A stretch of 38,532 bases of DNA from the IMG/VR virus record IMGVR_UViG_3300032311_000795, positions 1 through 38,532 of that record; one strand, written 5' to 3'. Positions within the stretch are counted from its first letter, which is position 1. Every line of letters begins with the position of its first letter. Origin of the DNA: a virus. Shown one piece after another: positions 1 to 5,888 of the stretch. The notes under the pieces were generated by a model, which saw nothing but the letters and a program-made list of their open reading frames with translations, did not search any database and was not told the DNA's origin. The position numbers were made by a program, and so were the translations under genes.

Positions 1-19
1 AAAAATCGCGGTCGGAACC
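1..19. repeat. Terminal direct repeat, left copy (contig closes into a circle)
   Basis: The first 19 bases (AAAAATCGCGGTCGGAACC) are identical to bases 38514-38532. This is what a circular assembly cut at an arbitrary point, or a genome with short terminal redundancy, looks like. A GpA-type terminase suggests cos packaging, but 19 bases is more likely an assembly overlap than a real cohesive end. Features near either end should be read as adjacent. Confidence 0.85.
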
Positions 20-132
20 AGCTTTCCCTAGAAAAAGGGTGCAGAAGTCTCCTACCATTAACAACTTGCGTATGCCGTGGTATACTCAAGGGCATTATCA
101 ATGACTTACATAGTGTGTCATTCTGTCTCATT

Positions 133-214
133 TGTAAGTGCTTGATTTTATTCATACTTATAGATTCTCTGTAAGTGTTTGACTGTCAAAGGGTGTGCTT
201 GTGTAAGTGAGTGT
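133..214 (+). repeat. Three directly repeated TGTAAGTG boxes (iteron or operator array)
   Basis: TGTAAGTG starts at 133, 170 and 202, all in the same orientation. The two best copies extend to TGTAAGTGCTTGA and TGTAAGTGTTTGA. A fourth copy is at 38485 (TGTAAGTGTTCAA), about 160 bp away across the circular junction, and a fifth at 11650 in another intergenic gap. One more copy, inside the tail-fibre gene near 15796, is probably chance. Clustering in gene-free DNA suggests binding sites for a phage regulator or replication initiator; the ligand is unknown. Confidence 0.6.
178..190. promoter_or_regulatory. Perfect palindrome TTTGAC-T-GTCAAA
   Basis: Six-base arms around one central base, overlapping the end of the TGTAAGTG box at 170. 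Read leftward it contains TTGACA (189-184), and read rightward TTGACT, so it could be a -35 element, an operator, or both. Similar GACA/TGTC palindromes accompany the promoter candidates at 705-718 and 11618-11628. No good -10 sits at the usual distance on either strand. Confidence 0.45.
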
Positions 215-274
215 TTTATGTTTGCTCTGTTTAACCGTTCAATTAGATATACTAATCATTCACGCTGTCTGCCT

Positions 275-480
275 TATCCTAGCCTATGCCCCCCCGCATT
301 GTTGGGGTGTCTCTGCCTTGGCTGGCTTGGCGGGTAGGTGCGTTGGGGTTGGGTAGGCTGGCTAGGGTTAGCCGTGGCTGGCTGGCTTGGGGTGTCCTAG
401 CCGATAGGGTGTGGTGGGTTGGCGGGGTTGGCTGTCTGTCACCGGGTGCGGGGTGCGTCTCCCCGCCTTGGCCTAGGATA
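275..480. other. G/T-rich, A-poor structured intergenic tract, bounded by an inverted repeat
   Basis: TATCCTAG (275-282) is the reverse complement of CTAGGATA (473-480), and the 190 bases between are strikingly G/T-rich with very few A residues. Inside are GGCTGGCTTGG twice (320, 380), many GGG/GGGG runs and a 6-bp GC hairpin (GCGGGG 448-453, CCCCGC 461-466). The skew flips at about 475: 481-700 is C/T-rich and shows no gene or clear signal. Possible ORFs here are low-complexity and have no ribosome site. It could be a replication origin, packaging site or structured RNA. Confidence 0.5.
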
Positions 481-703
481 TACATAACCCTGCTCACCTT
501 GTCACCTTGCTTGCCCTGCCCATCCTCCCGCCATTGTGAGGCATCCTATATCCCATCCTATTCTCGCCCCTGCCTATCTTCCTTTCTCGCTTGAGCCGTG
601 GCCGTGGGTGCGTTGCCCTGCTCCCTGCCTTGCGGAATTAGTAATATATAACCCGCCCGAAACTGCCCTAAACTACCCCCTCAAATTATTTTTACTTTCC
701 CTA

Positions 704-731
704 TTGACAAACCTGTCAGATGGGTTAGAGT
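704..731 (+). promoter_or_regulatory. Rightward promoter with overlapping operator
   Basis: TTGACA (704-709), a 16-base spacer and TAGAGT (726-731) form a sigma70-type promoter about 35 bases before the first CAACC leader and 64 bases before the first gene. TGACA (705-709) and TGTCA (714-718) form an inverted repeat overlapping the -35, which looks like an operator. It would drive the whole 795-3552 module. Confidence 0.65.
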
Positions 732-765
732 GTTGGAGTGTAAGGGAGGAATCCCTCTCACAATT

Positions 766-794
766 AACCAACCAACCAAGAAAGAACCAACCAA
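766..794 (+). promoter_or_regulatory. T-free AACC-repeat leader of the first small gene
   Basis: Twenty-nine bases with no T: repeated AACC units, a GAAAGAA purine core 10-16 bases before the ATG, then another AACC pair directly before the start. The same layout occurs at 1873-1905 and 2983-3022. Such tracts should be unstructured in mRNA; the purine core is the likely ribosome contact. Confidence 0.55.
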
Positions 795-938
795 ATGAAG
801 CAAACAACTAAAACAACAGACAAAAAGACAACGATAAAAAGTAGCCTACCCAAAGGCTACAAGAAGGCGATTAAAGACAAGCTCGCTGAAAAGGGAATCT
901 CTAGGGACTGGATGAGCAAACACCTAGAGATTATATAA
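795..938 (+). CDS. Small basic protein, first gene of the rightward module (47 aa)
   Basis: Not recognised. The 47-residue product is strongly basic: the first 20 residues are Lys/Thr-rich and the rest (GYKKAIKDKLAEKGISRD) looks like two short helices with a turn, as in small HTH or Cro-like DNA-binding proteins. The start is set by the AACC/GAAAGAA leader ending at 794, and the next gene follows after 17 bases with its own AGAAAGGA site. Being first behind an operator-bearing promoter fits a regulatory role, but that is inference only. Confidence 0.6.
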   Translation: MKQTTKTTDKKTTIKSSLPKGYKKAIKDKLAEKGISRDWMSKHLEII

Positions 939-955
939 AGAAAGGACACACATAA

Positions 956-1165
956 ATGAAGAAAATAACTCTTAAAAAGTATAAAGTTGAATATAAACAA
1001 GCAGAAACATTCGTGGTGGATGTTTATGCACTCAATCAAAAGGAGGCTGAAAAACTAGCCAATAAAAAGTTTAACGATGGAGACTATCAAGAGATTGGGG
1101 ATTGCGAGGTTGAGTTAAATAATGTTTATGATGTCACCAATACTGACGACCCTTTTAACCCATAA
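956..1165 (+). CDS. Hypothetical protein (69 aa)
   Basis: Unrecognised acidic protein with alternating beta-like and helical stretches. The segment FVVDVYALNQKEAEKLANKK resembles the strand-helix pattern of small phage proteins in which a short sheet precedes an Ala/Glu/Lys helix. AGAAAGGACACACATAA precedes the ATG, a good ribosome site. It ends 21 bases before the next gene. Confidence 0.7.
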   Translation: MKKITLKKYKVEYKQAETFVVDVYALNQKEAEKLANKKFNDGDYQEIGDCEVELNNVYDVTNTDDPFNP

Positions 1166-1186
1166 AAGAAAGGACAACTAACCACA

Positions 1187-1366
1187 ATGAAACACAAGAA
1201 ACACACACAAAACCAACGATGGCTAGTGGCCGTTAAGGAAGAAAACCCCCGCAAGAAAAACCATATCTTCGGATTCCCTACCAAGCGGGACGCACTTGGA
1301 TTTATTAAAGATATATCCAAGGATGATGTCGAATGGGCAATCGCTGACGCAAGGGGAAACGCCTAA
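1187..1366 (+). CDS. Small protein paralogous to the 2534-2740 product (59 aa)
   Basis: Fifty-nine residues, so under common ORF cutoffs. It shares a clear framework with the 68-aa product at 2534-2740: WLVA near the N-terminus, then a PTKRDAL block, F-I-(K/R)-D-I, VEW and a C-terminal ARGNA. Function unknown. The ribosome site is AGAAAGGACAACTAACCACA. Its TAA stop overlaps the next ATG by one base (TAATG), as does the paralogue with its own downstream gene, so the duplication appears to have kept the coupling geometry. Confidence 0.75.
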   Translation: MKHKKHTQNQRWLVAVKEENPRKKNHIFGFPTKRDALGFIKDISKDDVEWAIADARGNA

Positions 1367-1872
1367 TGAAAGCACTCATCCCATTAAAAGAAGTGGTCGC
1401 AAACCCTAGCGGTTGGGATTCTTTCTCTAACTATGCGGGAGAGATTCCAGAGGCCGATTGGCTTTGCGTTATGACTAGGAATAGAGATTCCGATTGCCTA
1501 ACAGAAAGCAACTGGCGTACAGCCCTTAAACTACTAGGTGGGGAATCTGAAAGCGTACAGATTGACCGTTTTGGTCATTGGGCTTGCGGGTGGTGGGAAT
1601 CCTTATCAGTTAAGGATGGCTCAAAGGCTCATCTTGTTGCTATTGGTATAAATCAAAGGATTCAATCCTATCCAGTTTTGGATGAGGATGACTTCTCAAC
1701 CTTTGAAATGGAAGAAGCCGACAAGGTGTGGAAAACTTGCTTCAATAACAAAGAGCGAATCAAATACATTCGAGAGAATTATGAGGATATGACATTCCAG
1801 TCGTTTGCCTCTCTGCTTTCGAGTGCGAGAGGGGAATACTTTGCGGGGAATCCTAGCGAGATTCTTTACTAA
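1366..1872 (+). CDS. Conserved phage hypothetical protein (168 aa)
   Basis: Recognisable as a widespread phage family of unknown function. The blocks MTRNRDSD, LTESNW, FGHWACGWWE and YPVLDE are typical of it. It has no membrane segment and no identifiable catalytic motif. The TAATG overlap with the upstream 59-aa gene implies translational coupling. A T-free CAACC leader follows the stop, so this gene closes the first sub-block of the module. Confidence 0.8.
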   Translation: MKALIPLKEVVANPSGWDSFSNYAGEIPEADWLCVMTRNRDSDCLTESNWRTALKLLGGESESVQIDRFGHWACGWWESLSVKDGSKAHLVAIGINQRIQSYPVLDEDDFSTFEMEEADKVWKTCFNNKERIKYIRENYEDMTFQSFASLLSSARGEYFAGNPSEILY

Positions 1873-1905
1873 CCAAACCAACCAACCAAAGAAAGAAACA
1901 ACCAA
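1873..1905 (+). promoter_or_regulatory. T-free CAACC/GAAAGAAA leader
   Basis: Thirty-three bases without T between the stop at 1872 and the ATG at 1906: several AACC units, a GAAAGAAA core, then CAACCAA directly before the start. Nearly the same order as 766-794, so a repeated translation-initiation cassette. Confidence 0.55.
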
Positions 1906-2187
1906 ATGAAAACAAAAGAGCAGTTCGAATCGTGGGTTGCAAGCGTCACAAGATACCCGCTCGCTCCCGCCGAATCACTAAAGACGAAAGAACAAGTTGA
2001 GGTAATGGTCATTCGTCTTGCCCTAGTTATTCGGAATGCAATTAGCCACCTTGAAAAGCATTATCCGGGCAAGCAGTATCCGGGATGGAGTGGTTGTGAA
2101 TACAATAAGGAATGGGCGGCCACTCTTTCAGAGCTGAAAGGCTGGTTAAGTAATGCCCAACCTATCCTAGAAAGGAACCAAATCTAA
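1906..2187 (+). CDS. Hypothetical protein (93 aa)
   Basis: Unrecognised, mostly helical. The segment KTKEQVEVMVIRLALVIRNA is a likely amphipathic helix, and the C-terminal half carries Trp/Gly turns (YPGWSG) followed by a short helix. The start is fixed by the preceding leader. The stop TAA overlaps the ATG of a 25-aa membrane peptide by one base. Confidence 0.65.
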   Translation: MKTKEQFESWVASVTRYPLAPAESLKTKEQVEVMVIRLALVIRNAISHLEKHYPGKQYPGWSGCEYNKEWAATLSELKGWLSNAQPILERNQI

Positions 2188-2264
2188 TGGACTTATGTTT
2201 AATTCTCCTAGTGATGTTCTCCATCCTCGGCACGATGGCTTACCAAGTTACCCGGAATCAGTAA
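2187..2264 (+). CDS. Membrane micro-protein (25 aa)
   Basis: Twenty-five residues: a Met-Asp start, a hydrophobic run LCLILLVMFSILGTMAY long enough for one membrane span, and a short polar tail (QVTRNQ). It begins in a TAATG overlap with the 93-aa gene and is followed 25 bases later by a normal ribosome site for the next gene. The junction and composition make it believable; function unknown (possible membrane-targeted host-takeover peptide). Confidence 0.5.
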   Translation: MDLCLILLVMFSILGTMAYQVTRNQ

Positions 2265-2289
2265 ACCCAAATAGAAAGGAACCAATACA

Positions 2290-2511
2290 ATGCTAACTAT
2301 TCAAGACGCTCAAAAGTATTTGAATGAATCTAGCGATTGGGGTTGCCCTCAATGCGAGATGAACGATGCAAGGGTCATTGAAAGGTCAAAGACTCTGAAA
2401 GAAGGAATCCTTCCTCCCCGCTTCAAATTGGAGTGTGGATGTTGCGGAAATCACTTTCATATCGTTTTGAACCTTACCAAACTAACACTACAACTTCACG
2501 GCGAAAGCTAA
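2290..2511 (+). CDS. Zinc-ribbon small protein (73 aa)
   Basis: Two CxxC pairs, C19-x-x-C22 and C49-x-x-C52 (C51 is also Cys), about 26 residues apart, make a classic zinc-ribbon knuckle. Residues between them are basic; the C-terminus is a beta-type hydrophobic tail (FHIVLNLTKLTLQLH). AGAAAGGAACCAATACA precedes the ATG. Likely a nucleic-acid or protein adaptor; no specific family named. Confidence 0.7.
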   Translation: MLTIQDAQKYLNESSDWGCPQCEMNDARVIERSKTLKEGILPPRFKLECGCCGNHFHIVLNLTKLTLQLHGES

Positions 2512-2533
2512 CCCAAGAAAGGAACCAACCATA

Positions 2534-2740
2534 ATGAAAAAAAATAAGTATCATAGAATCCCAAAAGCCACTTATGGCGGCGGCTGGCTTGTAGCCACTC
2601 GCACTGGGAATCCCCCCAAGGGATTTCAGCGGAAAGAAGTGTTCGAGTTTCCCACGAAAAGGGACGCTCTTTCATTCATCAGAGATATAGAGAAGAATAA
2701 TGTTGAATGGATGTTAGGAGAAGCAAGGGGGAATGCTTAA
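2534..2740 (+). CDS. Small protein paralogous to the 1187-1366 product (68 aa)
   Basis: Shares with the 59-aa protein at 1187-1366 the framework WLVA...FPTKRDAL.FI.DI...VEW...ARGNA; the middle is slightly longer (insert around GNPPKGFQRKE). Basic, soluble, function unknown. AAGAAAGGAACCAACCATA precedes the ATG. Its TAA overlaps the next ATG (TAATG), mirroring the paralogue. The two copies suggest a duplicated gene-plus-junction unit that later exchanged its downstream partner. Confidence 0.75.
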   Translation: MKKNKYHRIPKATYGGGWLVATRTGNPPKGFQRKEVFEFPTKRDALSFIRDIEKNNVEWMLGEARGNA

Positions 2741-2982
2741 TGAAAACAGATTTGTTCCCTCGCCCTTGGTGCGTCCACAAACCGAAGGTTAAAAACTTTC
2801 GGCCATTGATTCGAGCAGAGATTAAGAGAGTAAGCAAAAGGAAAAAGAATGGGTGGAGATCGCGGATTTTCGTAGGTGAAAGTCCTATGGGTCATAGTCA
2901 CTACAATTCTAAAACCCTTGCGGAATTAGGTTCTATTAAGATGCTCGAAGCATATACACAAGTTCACTATATAACCTCATAA
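2740..2982 (+). CDS. Basic hypothetical protein (80 aa)
   Basis: Start taken at 2740 (MKTDLFPRPW) because its ATG overlaps the previous stop as TAATG; an in-frame upstream ATG at 2707 would run into the paralogue gene and has no ribosome site. The middle is very basic (RAEIKRVSKRKKNGWRSRIF), consistent with nucleic-acid binding. Unrecognised. Confidence 0.65.
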   Translation: MKTDLFPRPWCVHKPKVKNFRPLIRAEIKRVSKRKKNGWRSRIFVGESPMGHSHYNSKTLAELGSIKMLEAYTQVHYITS

Positions 2983-3022
2983 GAACCAAAACAACCAACC
3001 AAAGAAAGAAAAAGAAAATACA
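2983..3022 (+). promoter_or_regulatory. CAACC/GAAAGAAA leader (third copy)
   Basis: Forty bases with a single T, containing AACC repeats then a GAAAGAAAAAGAAAA purine core before the ATG at 3023. Third example of the leader layout at 766 and 1873. Confidence 0.5.
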
Positions 3023-3457
3023 ATGAAAACACAATGCGTTGAACCAATCGATGCCCTTGCAATTCACTTGGGCGTGAATAAAGAAGAGATAACAGAGCAG
3101 ACATACACTCACTACGGCTTGCCGATATTTTCTATCGGCTCGAAGGAGTACGCCGTGGGCGATGATGAGCAAGCGGGGGAAGCATTATACGAGTATATTG
3201 AGCAAAGCGTCTGGGCGTTTCGTGCGTCCTTTATCGCTAGTGAATGCAACCTACCAGAATCGGAAGGAATGATTGAGGCGGCTCAAGAAAAGTGTGAGGG
3301 TGCGAATGATGGCATCCTTGCGATGATAAAAGGCACTTGTGGCCTTAATTCGTTTGTGGATTCAGCAGAATCAGCGGATGGCCGGGGTCACTTCCTTTCT
3401 CCTTACGATAGTGAGGAAAACGAGGTGGACGGCTTTTTCATCTATCGGTTAAACTGA
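3023..3457 (+). CDS. Conserved phage hypothetical protein (144 aa)
   Basis: Acidic protein belonging to a recurrent phage family of unknown function, recognised by the C-terminal pattern ADGRGHFLSPYDSEENEVDG ending in F-Y-R. The N-terminal half has a GVNKEEI...HYGLPIFSIG..YAVG block followed by a long helical region containing WAFRASF. The stop overlaps the next ATG as TGATG. Confidence 0.75.
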   Translation: MKTQCVEPIDALAIHLGVNKEEITEQTYTHYGLPIFSIGSKEYAVGDDEQAGEALYEYIEQSVWAFRASFIASECNLPESEGMIEAAQEKCEGANDGILAMIKGTCGLNSFVDSAESADGRGHFLSPYDSEENEVDGFFIYRLN

Positions 3458-3552
3458 TGAAAACAGATAACAGCGGGATGAACTTGCTACTCACGATATT
3501 GGTATATGCGGTTGCCTTTATTGTGAGATACTTCAAGAATATAAAGTATTAA
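3457..3552 (+). CDS. Membrane micro-protein (31 aa), last gene of the rightward module
   Basis: Thirty-one residues: polar N-terminus with Asp/Asn/Ser, one hydrophobic span (MNLLLTILVYAVAFIV), then a basic tail (RYFKNIKY). The TGATG overlap with the previous gene and a terminator 24 bases after the stop frame it as a real last gene. Function unknown; positive-inside rules predict N-out, C-in. Confidence 0.5.
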   Translation: MKTDNSGMNLLLTILVYAVAFIVRYFKNIKY

Positions 3553-3575
3553 CTAGAACAGAGCAAAGAGAGAAA

Positions 3576-3606
3576 GGGGAGGGGCGAAAATGCCTCTCCC
3601 CTTTTT
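3576..3606 (+). terminator. Rho-independent terminator ending the rightward module
   Basis: An 11-bp stem (3576-3586 with 3591-3601, two G-U wobbles), an AAAA loop and TTTTT at 3602-3606. It lies between the convergent ends of the rightward genes (3552) and the leftward genes (3739). On the minus strand the trailing run is only TTTCTCTC, so it may be a weaker terminator leftward. The remaining bases 3607-3738 show nothing else. Confidence 0.8.
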
Positions 3607-3738
3607 CGTGCCTACGCTCAAACAGATTCCTTGCTCCTATTGGCCTTGCCTTGGGGCGTTCTTTAGTCTCCCGCTATACCCATCCGCTAGGTATCTTTGA
3701 CGCATTCCTAGAGCTATTCTCGCTCTAATTCTTGTGGA

Positions 3739-4212
3739 TTAAACCTCGCCCCCCGCCTCTCTGAATGCTTCCACGATGGGGCGTGCTTCTTCGATAAACT
3801 GCCTTTTCTGGTCATCGCTCCAACTGCCCGGTGACTTGCGGGTTAGCCATTGTCGAGCCTTTATAATATAGGAGTGCCAAGCCGCTTCCGCTTTTGGGTT
3901 TGATGTCTCTATCGGGTCGGGAAGGATACCAGACCAAAGGGCAAGCTGTTTTAGCTGTGAGGGATTGGGTGCAGAAAGTAGTGGACGAGCCTTCGCCACT
4001 CTTTCCAGCCGTCTCCCCTCTTCCTCGTTCACTCCCGAAATTAGTAGGATTTCAACTATGTTTAGGTTTTCTTCCCTTGCCGATAATAAAATTTGACCAG
4101 CATCAGCGGCCAAACTGATTGTCTCTCCCATCGAGGAAATTGCCCTATCTTTTGCCTCGTTAAGAAGTTTGATTTGTTTCTTCAACTCTATGCCGATTTG
4201 TTTTTCACTCAT
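3739..4212 (-). CDS. DUF3102-like helical protein (157 aa)
   Basis: Last gene of the leftward transcription unit. Residues 20-75 follow the pattern of DUF3102-type proteins (AADAGQILLSAREEN then a helix ending in RRLERVAKARP), often found near ParB-like and replication genes in phages. Residues 95-150 are helical with Trp-rich turns. No catalytic motif. The start is preceded by GAAAGAGAAATCCTAA, combining a purine site with the AAATCC box seen before several other genes here. Family assignment is from pattern only. Confidence 0.65.
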   Translation of the reverse strand: MSEKQIGIELKKQIKLLNEAKDRAISSMGETISLAADAGQILLSAREENLNIVEILLISGVNEEEGRRLERVAKARPLLSAPNPSQLKQLALWSGILPDPIETSNPKAEAAWHSYIIKARQWLTRKSPGSWSDDQKRQFIEEARPIVEAFREAGGEV

Positions 4213-4236
4213 TTAGGATTTCTCTTTCTTGGTTAA

Positions 4237-4527
4237 TTATGCTTCCATTTCGGCCAACTCTTCGGCCTCAACTTCTGCGGGTGGTTCTATTTCACAAAAT
4301 CTTTCTACATTAAATCCTCTTTCGGGGTAAGGGGAAATTTCACTTGAGGGATTGGCAAATTCTTGGAGAGTTACGGAGATTTCCCCAGCCTCTCCATTTA
4401 TGCTTATTCCAACACTCATATCCCTAATGGTATATACATTGTTTTTGATCGGGAGGTGTTTGTAAAATAGTAGGATTTTATCTTCAAAATCATCATTGAC
4501 GCAAACCACCTTTGAACCTACTTGCAC
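4237..4527 (-). CDS. Conserved phage hypothetical, small beta protein (96 aa)
   Basis: GTG start overlapping the end of the upstream gene by 10 bases. The N-terminal half (VGSKVVCVND, LPIKNNVYTIRDM) matches a small phage family of unknown role, probably a beta-barrel of the SH3 or KOW type. The C-terminal 20 residues are Glu/Ala-rich and disordered-looking (PPAEVEAEELAEMEA). Confidence 0.65.
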   Translation of the reverse strand: MQVGSKVVCVNDDFEDKILLFYKHLPIKNNVYTIRDMSVGISINGEAGEISVTLQEFANPSSEISPYPERGFNVERFCEIEPPAEVEAEELAEMEA

Positions 4528-5051
4528 TTGCGTTTGCGTAAGCCTTTAGCCCACGCCTCCTTATTCCACTTGGGACATTGTTCACGCCGTTTCTTGTGAA
4601 CTCGTAACGCTCGCTCTTTGTAAATTTGCCTAACTCTTTCGCTTCGCTGAATGCGTAGCACTAACCCGGTGCGTTGTGATAGTTCAGTAAGGCGAGCCGA
4701 AATAGCCGCTCTGGTATAGGGTTTTCCAGTCGAGGGGTTGATGTAACGCTTTGCGATTGAGGTTAGGCTGTCTGGGCTTCGGTTCGATGCTAGGGCTAGT
4801 AGTGCCTCATCCAAGGTATCGTCCCTCCGATGCCTCAACATCTGCGAATCGCCTTCGTGCTTGATCGTCTGCTCCACCACCTCTGCCGTGAGCTTCGCCA
4901 GTTGGTCTAGGTCGATGGCTGGGTTCATCGCCTTCATCTGTGCGAGCCGTTCCTTCACCCGATCTTCTAGGGTGTCGATATGGTCTGCCATATTTGGCGT
5001 ATAGGATGCCAAGATAGAATCCGCTGGGTCTTGGCCTTGGTGGTGGTTCAT
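4518..5051 (-). CDS. Putative DNA-binding protein (177 aa)
   Basis: Acidic helical N-terminal 90 residues, then a helix-turn-helix-like region (residues about 95-135: SIAKRYINP, YTRAAISARLTELSQ), then a very basic tail with Lys/Arg clusters and two Trp. This layout fits a phage transcription or replication accessory factor, but no named family is recognised. ATGA overlap with the 3D-domain gene upstream. GTGGAAATCCA precedes the start. Confidence 0.6.
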   Translation of the reverse strand: MNHHQGQDPADSILASYTPNMADHIDTLEDRVKERLAQMKAMNPAIDLDQLAKLTAEVVEQTIKHEGDSQMLRHRRDDTLDEALLALASNRSPDSLTSIAKRYINPSTGKPYTRAAISARLTELSQRTGLVLRIQRSERVRQIYKERALRVHKKRREQCPKWNKEAWAKGLRKRKCK

Positions 5052-5602
5052 TGGATTTCCACTAACGCTGTCCGTCCAACCCTTGCTAGTTCCCTCTTTG
5101 CTTGCCGTTCTGTGGCATAGAAAAGATCAACGACTGGGAGCTTGGTTTTGCCAGATGCCGTCCGTTCAACTACTGCCGTTCCAGTATCGTGAGCGTGGTA
5201 TGCCTTGCCTTCGATTAGCAGGGTCGTTCCGTATGGGATTATTCTAGGGTCTACCGCACAAGACTTGCCAGAGACTAACCGTTTTCCAGTAGAGCTTTTA
5301 TAGCCAAACTCGTCCTCACCCAACCAGTATGCCGTGATGCGAGCCTTGATTGTTTTCTTGGCTGGTGGCTTTGGCGTTTCGATCATTATGTTCGCCGCTT
5401 GGCTTGAGCATAAGAGCGTGATGGCTAGGATGATGATGGCTTTTTTCATCGTTAAGAAGTGGAGTCGCTCGCATAGGTGGCGGTAGCGTCTCGATGGGGA
5501 TTCGTCTCCCTTGGTTCTTTTGCCTTGCTCGTTGTCAATCGGAGTCTTAAGCTTGTCGATCTGTTCCTCGATTGCCTTGGCCTCCATCTTGTTAATCTTC
5601 AC
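5048..5602 (-). CDS. 3D-domain cell-wall protein with internal membrane segment (184 aa)
   Basis: The C-terminal 110 residues are a 3D (Asp-Asp-Asp) domain like that of MltA-type lytic transglycosylases and related wall enzymes: AVDPRIIPYGT, HDTG and VVDLF carry the three aspartates. Residues 52-71 (MKKAIIILAITLLCSSQAAN) would be a signal peptide if translation began at 5449. The better start is the GTG at 5602 with GGAGGTGAAGC before it, which adds a charged 51-residue N-terminus and makes the hydrophobic stretch a signal anchor. It probably acts on periplasmic peptidoglycan. It lies far from the main lysis cassette. Confidence 0.75.
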   Translation of the reverse strand: MKINKMEAKAIEEQIDKLKTPIDNEQGKRTKGDESPSRRYRHLCERLHFLTMKKAIIILAITLLCSSQAANIMIETPKPPAKKTIKARITAYWLGEDEFGYKSSTGKRLVSGKSCAVDPRIIPYGTTLLIEGKAYHAHDTGTAVVERTASGKTKLPVVDLFYATERQAKRELARVGRTALVEIQ

Positions 5603-5888
5603 GCTTCACCTCCGTCCAATGGCATCGCTTGTTTGGCCTTTTGATCTTGCCCCTTCCCTCCAAATATCGTAGGTGGTATTGAATCGCCCCGTGTGTTTTC
5701 TTTAACACTTCGGCAATCGTGCAAGTCGGAATCTCGTTGGTGATTAGGGTGAACACGGCATCTCGGAGCATATCAATCGTGGCTTGGTTGCGAGTCGTGG
5801 CGTATAGCTTTTCTAGTTCCTTGCCGGGGTAGCGGTCAGAAAGGATGCCGTTAGCCTTTGCCTCTGCGGTTACATAAGATTCGTTCAT
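5592..5888 (-). CDS. Winged-helix DNA-binding protein (98 aa)
   Basis: Start set at 5888 (MNESYVTAEA), where the ATG overlaps the stop of the ABC/GNAT gene as ATGA; a longer frame to 5975 lies inside that gene. Residues 55-90 look like an ArsR/MarR-type wing: TIAEVLKKTHGAIQYHLRYL is the recognition-helix region, followed by EGRGKIKR. Likely a transcription regulator or a replication-linked HTH protein. It overlaps the next gene's GTG by 11 bases. Confidence 0.7.
   Translation of the reverse strand: MNESYVTAEAKANGILSDRYPGKELEKLYATTRNQATIDMLRDAVFTLITNEIPTCTIAEVLKKTHGAIQYHLRYLEGRGKIKRPNKRCHWTEVKRED

Noticed and set aside
286-594. 102-codon rightward frame in the G/T-rich tract, and its leftward shadow at 279-497
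   Set aside because: Low-complexity products from skewed base composition, no ribosome site, no family pattern.
536-811. 91-codon rightward frame across the promoter region
   Set aside because: Runs through the TTGACA promoter and leader and ends in Asn/Gln low complexity from the AACC tract; no start signal.
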